A DNA stretch of 64,000 nucleotides from Clostridia bacterium (GTDB lineage: Bacteria; Bacillota; Clostridia; Oscillospirales; Acutalibacteraceae). The DNA is taken from positions 1 through 64,000 of the forward strand of contig JAFXLD010000099.1 of the NCBI GenBank assembly GCA_017531385.1. Reading direction: 5' to 3'. The notes beneath the pieces are model-generated. The model had not been told where the DNA came from, did no database searches, and saw nothing but the letters and a program-made list of their open reading frames with translations. Shown here one piece after another: positions 52,797 to 61,675 of this stretch; position 1 is the stretch's first letter; every line of letters starts with the position of its first letter. The translations under genes and the position numbers were made by a program.

Positions 52797-54245
52797 TTAT
52801 TGAATTTTTCTTGATTCTTTAATAAGTTTTTGTTTTTCAGTCCACAGTTTTTCAGACAAATCCACATAGTAATTATGAGGATATTCAAATCTGAGAACTT
52901 CTTCCCATAAAGTATCGATCTGCTCTGCACAATAAGTACGGATATCAGCAATATCAGGTGACTTATATACACATTTACCGTTATCAAAAATCGGAACAAG
53001 AAGCTGCCTTGCAACAAAATTTGTAACTGTTTTTCTTTTCCATGAATAATCAGGGTCAAACAATTCGTATTCAGTCAATTCAGATATATTTTCATCTTCA
53101 AGAGTAAGCAAATCTGCTATAGCCTTGCCTGTTTCCATATCAAACAATCTCCAGAGCAGCTTCGGGCAGGGAGTTGTTATCTTGGTGACATTTTCACTGA
53201 GTTTAATGCAGTTCTTTATTTCACCATTCTTCTCAATTGCGGCAATTTTATAAACGCCACTGAAAACAGGAGCATCGGCAGAGGTTATAAGCCTTTCGCC
53301 TACAAGAAAACCGTCTACTCTTGCTCCATGACCGAGCATTTCACGGATGATATATTCATCAAGGGAGTTTGAAGCATAGATATCACAATCGGGGAAACCT
53401 GCTTCATTGAGCATTTTTCTGATTTTCTTTGAAAGATATGCAAGGTCACCGCTGTCTATTCTTATTCCCTTGGGTCTGTATCCTCTCGGAAGAAGTTCAC
53501 GCTTAAAAGCTTCAATAGCATTCGGCACACCGGAATTGATTGTATCGTAAGTATCAACAAGAAGAACACAGTTATCGGGATATTCTCTTGCATATGTACA
53601 GAACGCCTCAAGTTCCGAATCAAAAACCTGAATCCATGTGTGACTCATACCGCCAAAAACAGGAATATCAAAAATCTTGGAAGCCTGAACATTTGTTGTT
53701 GCAATACAACCGCCGATATAAGCACTTCTTGCACCGTAGACAGCAGCATCTGCACCATGGGCACGTCGAGAGCCGAATTCAACAACACTTCGACCCTGTG
53801 CAGCACGTACAATCCTGTTCGCTTTTGTAGCAATAAGTGTCTGATGATTTATTGTGAGCAATATAATCGTTTCTATAAGCAAAGCCTGCAGAACAGGACC
53901 TTTTACCTTTACAATAGGTTCTCCTGCAAATACAGGGGTTCCTTCGGGAACAGCCCATATATCACATTTAAACTCGAAATTTCTCAGATAATCAAGAAAT
54001 TCATCGGAAACACCTTTTTGCTTTAAATATTCAATATCTGTATCGTCAAATTTAAGGTCAGAGAGAGTTTCACAAAGCTGCTGAACACCTGCCATAATAC
54101 AAAATCCACCGATAGCCTGTGACGGTCTGAAAAACATATCAAACCAAGCAACAGTGTCCTGTATACCTCCTGATATAAAACCGTTGGCGAGTGCAATTTC
54201 ATAAAAGTCCATCATCAGATTGTGCTTTTCATTTCTGTTTAACAT
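52797..54245 (-). CDS. pncB: Nicotinate phosphoribosyltransferase
   Basis: A 482-residue enzyme that joins nicotinate and PRPP in NAD salvage. It contains FRPSQAIGGFCIMAG near the N-terminus, the SRRAHG substrate segment (VVEFGSRRAHGADAA) near 155, GGMSHTW near 200, LLVDTYDTINSG near 225, and GIRIDSGDLAYLSK near 260. Length fits the type seen in Firmicutes. ATG at 54245 is preferred over TTG nine bases upstream; the ribosome site is weak either way. Confidence 0.94.
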   Translation of the reverse strand: MLNRNEKHNLMMDFYEIALANGFISGGIQDTVAWFDMFFRPSQAIGGFCIMAGVQQLCETLSDLKFDDTDIEYLKQKGVSDEFLDYLRNFEFKCDIWAVPEGTPVFAGEPIVKVKGPVLQALLIETIILLTINHQTLIATKANRIVRAAQGRSVVEFGSRRAHGADAAVYGARSAYIGGCIATTNVQASKIFDIPVFGGMSHTWIQVFDSELEAFCTYAREYPDNCVLLVDTYDTINSGVPNAIEAFKRELLPRGYRPKGIRIDSGDLAYLSKKIRKMLNEAGFPDCDIYASNSLDEYIIREMLGHGARVDGFLVGERLITSADAPVFSGVYKIAAIEKNGEIKNCIKLSENVTKITTPCPKLLWRLFDMETGKAIADLLTLEDENISELTEYELFDPDYSWKRKTVTNFVARQLLVPIFDNGKCVYKSPDIADIRTYCAEQIDTLWEEVLRFEYPHNYYVDLSEKLWTEKQKLIKESRKIQ

Positions 54246-54269
54246 AATAATCAACTCTTTTCATAATTT

Positions 54270-54298
54270 ATCATAACATAAAAAAACAGGATAATCAA
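54270..54298 (-). promoter_or_regulatory. Promoter of pncB
   Basis: TTGATT at 54298-54293, 17 bases, TATGAT at 54275-54270. Confidence 0.6.
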
Positions 54299-54358
54299 TT
54301 ATAATTTTTACAACATAATTGCAAAAATGTTCACAAATTGTTAATTTTTAATTACATA

Positions 54359-54387
54359 TTGAATTTAACCGTTCTTTGTGTTAGAAT
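54359..54387 (+). promoter_or_regulatory. Promoter of the small XRE gene
   Basis: TTGAAT at 54359-54364, 17 bases, TAGAAT at 54382-54387. Confidence 0.6.
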
Positions 54388-54415
54388 ATCTTTAGTTTTC
54401 ACGGAGGTATATATC

Positions 54416-54664
54416 ATGAGAGTAAGAAAACAGGAACTCGGTGACCGCAATATCGCAGGCGGCAGAGTTGAACAGCGCAGAAAAGCTATAGGAATGAAGC
54501 AGAAAGACCTGCTTACACAGCTTCAGGTAAGAGGTGTAGACCTCAACGCATCAGGACTTTCAAAGCTTGAAGGTCAGATAAGAAGCATCAATGACTATGA
54601 ACTTGTTGCACTTGCAGAAGTACTCGGTGTTTCTGTCAACTGGTTATTAGGTATTGACGAATAA
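54416..54664 (+). CDS. Small XRE-family DNA-binding protein
   Basis: An 82-residue protein that is almost only a Cro/C1 helix-turn-helix: RVEQRRKAIGMKQKDLLTQLQ, the recognition helix region DLNASGLSKLEGQIR, and a VLGVSVNWLLG closing helix. The loop between helices 2 and 3 is longer than usual (VRGVDLNAS). CGGAGG precedes the ATG; a reading 26 codons longer lies across the promoter and is rejected. Single gene between pncB and folC, with unknown targets. Confidence 0.85.
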   Translation: MRVRKQELGDRNIAGGRVEQRRKAIGMKQKDLLTQLQVRGVDLNASGLSKLEGQIRSINDYELVALAEVLGVSVNWLLGIDE

Positions 54665-54681
54665 ATTCAAAGCAAAAAATT

Positions 54682-54708
54682 AAGCACTTCATCATGAAGT
54701 GCTTTTTA
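54682..54708. terminator. Terminator between the small XRE gene and folC
   Basis: Perfect ten-base arms AAGCACTTCA and TGAAGTGCTT around TCA, then TTTATT; it overlaps the folC stop and may serve both directions. Confidence 0.82.
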
Positions 54709-55966
54709 TTATGTTATACACATCGGAACATAGATAAAGTGAACCGCAAATTATAAGCACATCATCGGATGTGATGTTTTTTATTGCAGATTGTGTTGCC
54801 GTTCCGATATCTTTAAAACTCTCTGCAGAAGTGCCGAATCGTTTTATTTTTTCGCAAAGTTCATCACTGTCTATCGCCCTGGGATTTGACGGAGTAACGG
54901 TATACACCTTTTCAAAATAAGGGAGCATCAGAGTCAGAACCTTATCAATATCCTTATCTGCCATCATTCCTATGAGAGCTGTTATTTTTTTTCCTTTAAG
55001 GTGCTTTTCCATAACAGTACATAACGCTTTTGCGCTGTCTTCATTATGACATCCGTCAAGGATAATAAGAGGTTTTTCAGATACAACTTCGCATCTTGCA
55101 GGATTTTTTGTTCTGGCAATCCCCTCTCTGACTGCTTTTTCGGATATGGCTATTCCCTGCTCTTTCATCAAATCTATAACGGTCAGTGCAGTTATGCAGT
55201 TTTCTGTCTGATGTTTTCCAGGAAACGGCACAAAAACACTTCTTCCGCCATAAAAAATATCACTGCCTCTGATTGATTCATCAAGGACTCTGATTCCGTT
55301 TATATCTGCAACGGAAAGTGATGAATTTCTCATTTCAGACTGTTCCTTTATCATTTTAAGTGCATCCGAAGGCTGAGCAGAATTTGTAACAACGGGACAT
55401 CCGTTTTTAATTATACCGCATTTTTCATAAGCTATTTCGCTGATTGTATTGCCCAAAATATTGACATGATCAAGAGAAATTGAAGTTATAACACTTGCAA
55501 GAGGTCTTTCAATGACATTTGTGGCATCAAATCTGCCACCCAGACCTGTTTCAAGCACAACAAAATCGCAACCCTGATTTTTATAATACAGAAATGCAGC
55601 AGCTGTGACGGCTTCAAATTCAGTTATGGTAATATCTTCACTTCTGAGTTTTTCAATCTGGTTTCTGACTATATCAGTCACTTCTTCCAGGTCAGTTTCG
55701 CTTATCATTTCACCGTCAATACGAATTCTTTCACGGAAATTAACGATATAAGGCGATGTGTAAAGTCCTGTCTTGTACCCTGACTGTTTCAGCACAGAAG
55801 CAAGGAAAGAACAGACCGTACCTTTGCCGTTTGTTCCTGCAACATGAATACAGCGAAGACTTTTTTCGGGATTTCCGAGCCTTTCAAGAAGGATTTTTAT
55901 TCTGTCAAGACCGGGCATAATGCCGAATGTCAGAAGTGAGTGATAATATTTTTCTGCTGATGTCAT
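54692..55966 (-). CDS. folC: Folylpolyglutamate / dihydrofolate synthase
   Basis: A 424-residue Mur-ligase-like enzyme adding Glu to folates (and probably to dihydropteroate). The ATP loop HVAGTNGKGTVCSFL lies near residue 45, TSPYIVNFRERI near 75, the Mg-binding FVVLETGLGGRFDATN near 138, and LDGCHNEDSAKAL near 300. One such gene commonly covers both reactions. It lies downstream of valS by 57 bases, an order frequent in Firmicutes, with a hairpin between. Confidence 0.94.
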   Translation of the reverse strand: MTSAEKYYHSLLTFGIMPGLDRIKILLERLGNPEKSLRCIHVAGTNGKGTVCSFLASVLKQSGYKTGLYTSPYIVNFRERIRIDGEMISETDLEEVTDIVRNQIEKLRSEDITITEFEAVTAAAFLYYKNQGCDFVVLETGLGGRFDATNVIERPLASVITSISLDHVNILGNTISEIAYEKCGIIKNGCPVVTNSAQPSDALKMIKEQSEMRNSSLSVADINGIRVLDESIRGSDIFYGGRSVFVPFPGKHQTENCITALTVIDLMKEQGIAISEKAVREGIARTKNPARCEVVSEKPLIILDGCHNEDSAKALCTVMEKHLKGKKITALIGMMADKDIDKVLTLMLPYFEKVYTVTPSNPRAIDSDELCEKIKRFGTSAESFKDIGTATQSAIKNITSDDVLIICGSLYLCSDVYNIIKSTS

Positions 55967-55990
55967 TTTATCACCTTTAAGGGAGAATCA

Positions 55991-56015
55991 GGCGGACTGA
56001 AAACCACAGTCCGCC
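55991..56015 (-). terminator. Hairpin between valS and folC
   Basis: Perfect nine-base arms GGCGGACTG and CAGTCCGCC around seven bases. The following minus-strand sequence is T-poor, so termination may be partial. Confidence 0.5.
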
Positions 56016-56023
56016 AAAATAAT

Positions 56024-58720
56024 TTAACCTAATTTTTCAATACTTGATTTAAGAAGTGCTATCTTCTCCTGAAGCTTTGCGCCGTCTTCTTTCTGCTGAG
56101 CAATAACAGCTTCGGGAGCTTTTGCAAGGAAACCGGGATTATTCAGTTTGTTTTCAATAAAGCCGAGTTTCTTTTCTGCCTCTGCAAGTTCCTTATTAAG
56201 TCTCTTCTTCTCAGCTTCAAAATCAACAAGCTGTGCAAGGGGAAGATAGATTGTCGCATCTGCAGTAACAATACTTACACTGCCTTCAATATCAAAGCTG
56301 TCTGCAACCTGAACATCGGATGCTGATGCGAGACGCTTGAAGAACTCTTTTCCGATTTCAAATGTATCTTTATATGAAGTTGCAACATAAACTTCAGCCT
56401 TCTTTGAAGGAGCAACATTCATTTCTGCACGGCGGTTACGGACTGCCTTGATTGCAGTCATAATGCGTTCCATTTCAGTTTCATCGTCTGTGAAAACGAG
56501 TTCATCTGTGAATTTTGGCCATTCTGAAATCATGATGGACTCACCTGCATGAGGAAGTGTCTGCCAGATTTCTTCTGTGATGAAAGGCATGAAAGGATGA
56601 AGAAGTTTGAGTGTGTTTGACATTACATAAACAAGTACACCCTTGCATGTTGCTTTCTTTTCTGCATCTTCGGAATTAAGACGAATTTTACAAAGCTCAA
56701 TATACCAGTCACAGAGAACATCCCAGATGAAGTCATAGAGCTTCTGAACAGCAAGACCGAGTTCAAACTTATCAAGTGAAGCTGTAACTTCCTTTGCAAG
56801 TGTGTTGAACTGACTGAGAATCCATTTATCTTCGATTGCAAGATTTTCGGGAACATAAGGTGCGGGTTCATTTTCATCAAGATTCATAAGAACAAATCTT
56901 GCAGCATTCCAGAGCTTGTTTGCAAAGTTACGGCTTGCTTCAACTTTTTCGTCTGAAAAACGCATATCGTTTCCGGGACTGTTGCCTGTTGCAAGAGTAA
57001 ATCTCAGAGCATCAGCACCGTACTGGTCGATAATTTCAAGGGGATCAATACCGTTACCGAGGGACTTTGACATCTTTCTGCCCTGTGCATCACGGACAAG
57101 ACCGTGAATAAGAACCGTATCAAAGGGAACCTGTCCTGTGTATTCAAGAGCTGAGAATATCATTCTTGAAACCCAGAAACCGATGATATCGTAGCCTGTA
57201 ACGAGTGTATTTGTGGGATAGTAATGCTTGAGGTCTGCTGTTTCTTCGGGCCAACCGAGTGTTGAGAAGGGCCAGAGGGCTGATGAGAACCATGTATCGA
57301 GTGTATCAGGATCCTGATTAAGATTCTTACTTCCACAGTGAGGACAAGTATCAACATTTGTTTTTGAAACTGTCATCTTTCCGCATTCTTCACAATACCA
57401 TGCAGGAATTCTGTGACCCCACCAGAGCTGACGTGAAATACACCAGTCACGTGTGCCGTTCATCCAGTTGAGATAGTTCTTTGTGAATCTTTCGGGAATA
57501 AACTTTGTTTCACCCTTTTCAACTGCTTCAATTGCAGGTTTTGCAAGGGGTACCATACGAACGAACCACTGCTTTGAAACCATAGGCTCAATTGTGTTGT
57601 GACAACGGTAGCAAGTGCCGACTTCATGCTTACGGGGTTCAACCTCTTTGAGGTATCCGCCTGCTTCAAGGTCTGCAAGTATTGCTTTTCTTGCTTCCTT
57701 TGTTGTCATACCTGCGTACTTACCGCAGTCAAGAACTTCAGGTTCATTTTCAGTTGCTCTGCCGCTTGCGATAAGCTCATCGGCAATTCTCTTATCTTCG
57801 GCACCTGTAAGACGACCGTCATATGTGAAAGTACGGACAATGGGAAGATTATTTCTCTGACCGACTTCAAAGTCGTTGGGGTCATGAGCAGGTGTGATTT
57901 TAACAACGCCTGTACCCTTTGTCATATCTGCATGTTCATCACATACAATAGGAATTTCTTTATTAAGAAGAGGAAGAATGACATGACAGCCGTGAAGATG
58001 CTTATATCTTTCATCTTCTGCATTGATAGCAACAGCTGTGTCACCAAGCATTGTTTCGGGACGGGTTGTTGCAAGTTCAAGCTTCTCGCCTGTTTCCTTT
58101 ACAGTGTAAAGAAGATGCCAGAAATTGCCGTCTTTTTCTTCGTATTCAACTTCAGCATCTGAAATTGAAGTATTACAGAAAGGACACCAGTTAACCATAC
58201 GGTTTCCTCTGTAAATAAGGTCTTTTTCATAAAGACGGACAAAAACTTCATTAACGGCCTTATTACAGCCTTCATCGAGAGTGAATCTCTCTCTGTCCCA
58301 GTCACAGGATGAACCGAGTTTCTTGAGCTGTTCAACGATTCTTCCGCCGTACTGTTTTTTCCAGTCCCAAGCTCTTTCAAGGAATTTTTCTCTGCCGAGA
58401 TCTTCCTTTGTGAGACCTTCCTTCTTCATAGCCTCAACAATTTTAGCCTCTGTTGCGATAGAAGCATGGTCTGTGCCGGGAAGCCAGAGTGTATCAAAGC
58501 CCTGCATTCTTCTGAAACGGATAAGAATGTCCTGCAAAGTGTTATCAAGGGCATGTCCCATGTGAAGCTGACCTGTGATATTGGGTGGGGGAATAACTAT
58601 TGTGTAAGTCTGTTTGCTTTCATCGCGTTCAGCGTGAAAATATTTGCCGTCAAGCCAGGTTTTATAAATTCTGTCTTCAACGTTTTTAGGATTATACTGT
58701 TTTTCAAGTTCCTTGCTCAT
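56024..58720 (-). CDS. valS: Valyl-tRNA synthetase
   Basis: An 898-residue class I synthetase. HIGH-type PPNITGQLHMGHAL lies near residue 45, the editing domain with TTRPETMLGDTAV near 220, a zinc-finger-like segment (CEECGKM...CPHCGSK) near 420, KMSKS in GRKMSKSLGNG near 530, the anticodon-binding domain, and a C-terminal coiled coil (last 65 residues). Full length. GGAGG precedes the ATG. Expression is governed by the T-box leader upstream with a GTA (Val) specifier. Confidence 0.97.
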   Translation of the reverse strand: MSKELEKQYNPKNVEDRIYKTWLDGKYFHAERDESKQTYTIVIPPPNITGQLHMGHALDNTLQDILIRFRRMQGFDTLWLPGTDHASIATEAKIVEAMKKEGLTKEDLGREKFLERAWDWKKQYGGRIVEQLKKLGSSCDWDRERFTLDEGCNKAVNEVFVRLYEKDLIYRGNRMVNWCPFCNTSISDAEVEYEEKDGNFWHLLYTVKETGEKLELATTRPETMLGDTAVAINAEDERYKHLHGCHVILPLLNKEIPIVCDEHADMTKGTGVVKITPAHDPNDFEVGQRNNLPIVRTFTYDGRLTGAEDKRIADELIASGRATENEPEVLDCGKYAGMTTKEARKAILADLEAGGYLKEVEPRKHEVGTCYRCHNTIEPMVSKQWFVRMVPLAKPAIEAVEKGETKFIPERFTKNYLNWMNGTRDWCISRQLWWGHRIPAWYCEECGKMTVSKTNVDTCPHCGSKNLNQDPDTLDTWFSSALWPFSTLGWPEETADLKHYYPTNTLVTGYDIIGFWVSRMIFSALEYTGQVPFDTVLIHGLVRDAQGRKMSKSLGNGIDPLEIIDQYGADALRFTLATGNSPGNDMRFSDEKVEASRNFANKLWNAARFVLMNLDENEPAPYVPENLAIEDKWILSQFNTLAKEVTASLDKFELGLAVQKLYDFIWDVLCDWYIELCKIRLNSEDAEKKATCKGVLVYVMSNTLKLLHPFMPFITEEIWQTLPHAGESIMISEWPKFTDELVFTDDETEMERIMTAIKAVRNRRAEMNVAPSKKAEVYVATSYKDTFEIGKEFFKRLASASDVQVADSFDIEGSVSIVTADATIYLPLAQLVDFEAEKKRLNKELAEAEKKLGFIENKLNNPGFLAKAPEAVIAQQKEDGAKLQEKIALLKSSIEKLG

Positions 58721-58740
58721 AAAATTACCTCCTTAGATAT

Positions 58741-58978
58741 AAAAAAACTTCGTCCCGTAAAACAGGACGAAGCGAAACTCTCCGTGGTACCACCTGAATT
58801 CAGTCAAACGACTGCACTCGAAGTCTTTAACGCAGAAATACGTCGGGTTCTAATCAGCAATAGCTTTTCTTCCCGATGCTCACAGGCTACCTTCATTCAG
58901 TCTTTACTCAAAGGCTTGCACCAACCGCCTTCTCTCTGGGAGAAAGAAAGAATTACTCCTCCTGCTCATCGCAAATCA
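58741..58978 (-). promoter_or_regulatory. T-box riboswitch of valS
   Basis: On the minus strand the leader has Stem I (GATG...CATC base; arms GCAGG/CCTGT), an AGGAGTAA loop opposite the specifier, specifier codon GTA (Val) at 58890-58888 followed by G, a T-box AGGTGGTACCACGGA at 58795-58781, and a terminator (arms 58748-58755 and 58765-58772) with seven T at 58747-58741. Uncharged tRNA-Val should stabilise the antiterminator and allow valS expression. Confidence 0.95.
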
Positions 58979-58989
58979 ATATTGAAAAT

Positions 58990-59018
58990 ATTTTAACATA
59001 ACAATCAATTCAAGTCAA
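58990..59018 (-). promoter_or_regulatory. Promoter of valS
   Basis: TTGACT at 59018-59013, 17 bases, TAAAAT at 58995-58990, immediately behind the thioesterase stop. Confidence 0.75.
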
Positions 59019-59021
59019 GAG

Positions 59022-59411
59022 TTATTTTACTCTGCACATCGTAAAACTTGCTTTTGCGATTTTTTTACCGTTTTCGTCAGTCAGCATCGCTTCACAGAAA
59101 ACAAGCGTTTTTCCTCTTCTAATGACCTTTGCTTCTGCAATTAGTTTTTTGCCTGTGCCTGCACTTAAAAAGCTGATATTGCCGTCAGCAGAAACAAACG
59201 CAATTTCATCAGCATTCGCAGCAACGGCACATGCAAAATCAGCAAGTGTGAACATAACACCGCCTTGCACACAGTTATTACCGTTATAATGTCTTTCATC
59301 AATGTCAATCGAAACAACCGAATGCATATTATCGGCTTCAATAATTTCGCAACCGAAATTCATTGCAACACGGTCATTACCGAAAAAGTTTCTTAATTCT
59401 TCAAGTGTCAT
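59022..59411 (-). CDS. PaaI-type hotdog thioesterase
   Basis: A 129-residue single-domain hotdog protein. The conserved NNCVQGGVMFTLADFACAVAA helix and strand lie at about residues 45-65, with the catalytic acidic residue expected in TLADF; EARVIRRGKT-like strand follows. It should hydrolyse small or aromatic acyl-CoA esters. It starts 11 bases after recD2, probably cotranscribed, without an obvious functional link. GAGG precedes the ATG. Confidence 0.85.
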   Translation of the reverse strand: MTLEELRNFFGNDRVAMNFGCEIIEADNMHSVVSIDIDERHYNGNNCVQGGVMFTLADFACAVAANADEIAFVSADGNISFLSAGTGKKLIAEAKVIRRGKTLVFCEAMLTDENGKKIAKASFTMCRVK

Positions 59412-59422
59412 ATTTTTACCTC

Positions 59423-61624
59423 TCAGGATTTCAGCATAGTTTTTAACATAGAATATCTTTTATTCTGCTTATTATTTTCAATCATCTTATCAAGTTTATC
59501 CCGACTTCCTACAATTATTATCATCTTTTTGGCTCTTGTTATCGCCGTGTAAAGTAGATTTCTATAAAGAAGCATAGGCGGTACATCTGCAACAGGCATA
59601 ACAACGCAGTCATATTCACTGCCCTGACTTTTATGCACCGTAACTGCATATGCAAGCTCAAGTTCAGAAGCCGACGGAATCGGATAAACAACTTCCCTGC
59701 CTTCATCAAAAACAATTTTCATACATTCATTTTTGACATTTATCTCCTGAATAATACCGATATCACCATTAAATAGTCCCGAGCCTGATTCTCTGCCTCT
59801 TTCCCAAGGAATATCGTAATTATTCTTAATCTGCATGACCTTGTCACCCTGACGGAAAAGTCTGCCTGCAACTTTACATTCAGCCTTATTTTCATCGTAA
59901 GGATTAAGCACATTCTGCAGTTGTCTGTTGAGATTTATCGTTCCGCAGTCACCTTTTCGTGAGGGGCACAGAACCTGAATATCTGCTATCGGTGAAAAAC
60001 CGTAAGCTTTCGGCAATCTTTCACAGCAAAGCTCGGATACGGTTTTAGCTGTAATTAGAGGACTTTCTCTTTGCATAAAGAAAAAGTCATTATCCTTTGA
60101 ATCAAGCACCGGCTGTTTACCCTCAATTACATCATGTGCATTGGTAACAATCAAGCTTTCTTTTGCTTGTCTGAATATCTCAGTAAGTCTTACAACAGGA
60201 ACTCTTTCCGAAGCTATAATATCACCGAGAACATTACCTGCATCGACAGCGGGAAGCTGGTCGGGATCTCCGACCAGAATTACACGACAACCGAATCTAA
60301 CTGCATCAAGGAAATGTGAAAACAGGAAAACATCAACCATTGAAACTTCATCAAGAATTATAACATCAGCTTCAAGAGGATTCACCTTATTGCGTTTAAA
60401 ATCGAGTTTTTTTCCGTCTGTCCATTCAACCTCAAGAAGCCTGTGAATGGTTTTTGCTTCATATCCCGTAAGCTCACTCATTCTCTTTGCTGCTCTTCCT
60501 GTGGGTGCAGCAAGCATAATCTCCATTTTTTTGCGTTCAAAGAAATTAATAATTCCTTTGACAACCGTTGTTTTACCTGTACCGGGACCTCCAGTCAGCA
60601 CAAGTATTCCGCCGTGAGCCGCAAGTTTTATTGCTTCTCTCTGACGGCTTTCATATTTTATATTGTTTTCTTTTTCAATGCGGTTAATTTCACTCTCTGC
60701 CGCATCGATATCACTTGCAGAAAATTTCAGAAACATATTCAGTTTTTCCGCAATGGTGCTTTCGGCTCTGTATACATCGGGCAGACTGAGAAATTCTTTT
60801 TCTTTCATTTCAAATGACATCAGCAATTTATTCAGAAGCATTTCATCAACTGCATCTTCTGCCTCTTTTTCGGTTACACCAAGTAATTCACAGCAAAGAG
60901 GAACCACTTTTTTGCGTGGCAGACACGTATGTCCGTTAAAAAGATTATATCTGATTATATGTGAAATTCCGGCTCTGAGTCTGTGCTTCGGTAACGGTGC
61001 GAAATCAAGCTCCGATGCGATTTTTTCAGCTCTTTCAAATGAAATAATCTGAGCATCACCGCAAAGAATATACGGATTTTCTTCAATTATTTCAACGGCG
61101 TTTACACCAAGCTCCTTGAAAATTCTTATACATTCAGACGGAGTAAGTCCGTATTTTTCAAGTCCCAGAATAACAGTTCTGACAGCAAATTGTTTTTTAA
61201 ATTCGGCAGAAATAAGCTGAGCCTTGTCTTTAGAAATACCTTTAATAACAGCAAGCCGTTCAGGTTCATTTTCGATTACATTAAATGTGTTATCACCGAA
61301 ACGCTCTACTATATATGTTGCAGTTTTAGGTCCGATTCCTTTTATTGCACCCGACGACAGATATTTAAGAAACTGCGCAGCCGTATCGGGCAGATAACGC
61401 TCAAAACGAATTACCCTGAACTGTCTGCCGAAGCTCTGATGCATATCCCATGTACCTGTAAGAACAACTTTTTCACCTGCTGTAATCTCAGGAAGGGTGC
61501 CGACAGCAGTAATAAGCTCACCGCCGCTTGAAACATCAAGGACAGTGAATGAATTTTCGGAATTATAGAAAACAACATCTTCCACAATTCCTGTTATTTG
61601 TTGATACTCTGCATAATCCTGCAT
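59423..61624 (-). CDS. recD2: RecD2-type ATP-dependent DNA helicase
   Basis: A 733-residue superfamily 1B 5'-3' helicase of the RecD-like (RecD2/YrrC) family, which acts without RecBC. An N-terminal OB-like domain and helix-hairpin-helix region (GAIKGIGPKTATYIVE near residue 95) precede the motor with Walker A LTGGPGTGKTTVVKG near 335, LDEVSMVD (motif II), VGDPDQLPAVDAG, and the C-terminal YAVTVHKSQGSEYDCVVMP motif V region. Divergent from ldh with overlapping promoters; the thioesterase gene follows. Confidence 0.94.
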   Translation of the reverse strand: MQDYAEYQQITGIVEDVVFYNSENSFTVLDVSSGGELITAVGTLPEITAGEKVVLTGTWDMHQSFGRQFRVIRFERYLPDTAAQFLKYLSSGAIKGIGPKTATYIVERFGDNTFNVIENEPERLAVIKGISKDKAQLISAEFKKQFAVRTVILGLEKYGLTPSECIRIFKELGVNAVEIIEENPYILCGDAQIISFERAEKIASELDFAPLPKHRLRAGISHIIRYNLFNGHTCLPRKKVVPLCCELLGVTEKEAEDAVDEMLLNKLLMSFEMKEKEFLSLPDVYRAESTIAEKLNMFLKFSASDIDAAESEINRIEKENNIKYESRQREAIKLAAHGGILVLTGGPGTGKTTVVKGIINFFERKKMEIMLAAPTGRAAKRMSELTGYEAKTIHRLLEVEWTDGKKLDFKRNKVNPLEADVIILDEVSMVDVFLFSHFLDAVRFGCRVILVGDPDQLPAVDAGNVLGDIIASERVPVVRLTEIFRQAKESLIVTNAHDVIEGKQPVLDSKDNDFFFMQRESPLITAKTVSELCCERLPKAYGFSPIADIQVLCPSRKGDCGTINLNRQLQNVLNPYDENKAECKVAGRLFRQGDKVMQIKNNYDIPWERGRESGSGLFNGDIGIIQEINVKNECMKIVFDEGREVVYPIPSASELELAYAVTVHKSQGSEYDCVVMPVADVPPMLLYRNLLYTAITRAKKMIIIVGSRDKLDKMIENNKQNKRYSMLKTMLKS

Positions 61625-61648
61625 AATTACTCCGTAAAAAGATATAAT
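61620..61648 (+). promoter_or_regulatory. Candidate promoter of ldh
   Basis: A perfect TATAAT at 61643-61648, 17 bases after a poor -35 match (TGCATA, 61620-61625). It lies 16 bases before the ATG. Confidence 0.45.
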
Positions 61649-61675
61649 AATATCGGTGATTTATATGGATGACAA
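61647..61675 (-). promoter_or_regulatory. Candidate promoter of recD2
   Basis: TTGTCA at 61675-61670 (within the ldh codons), 17 bases, TATTAT at 61652-61647; its -10 box overlaps that of ldh on the other strand. Confidence 0.5.
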
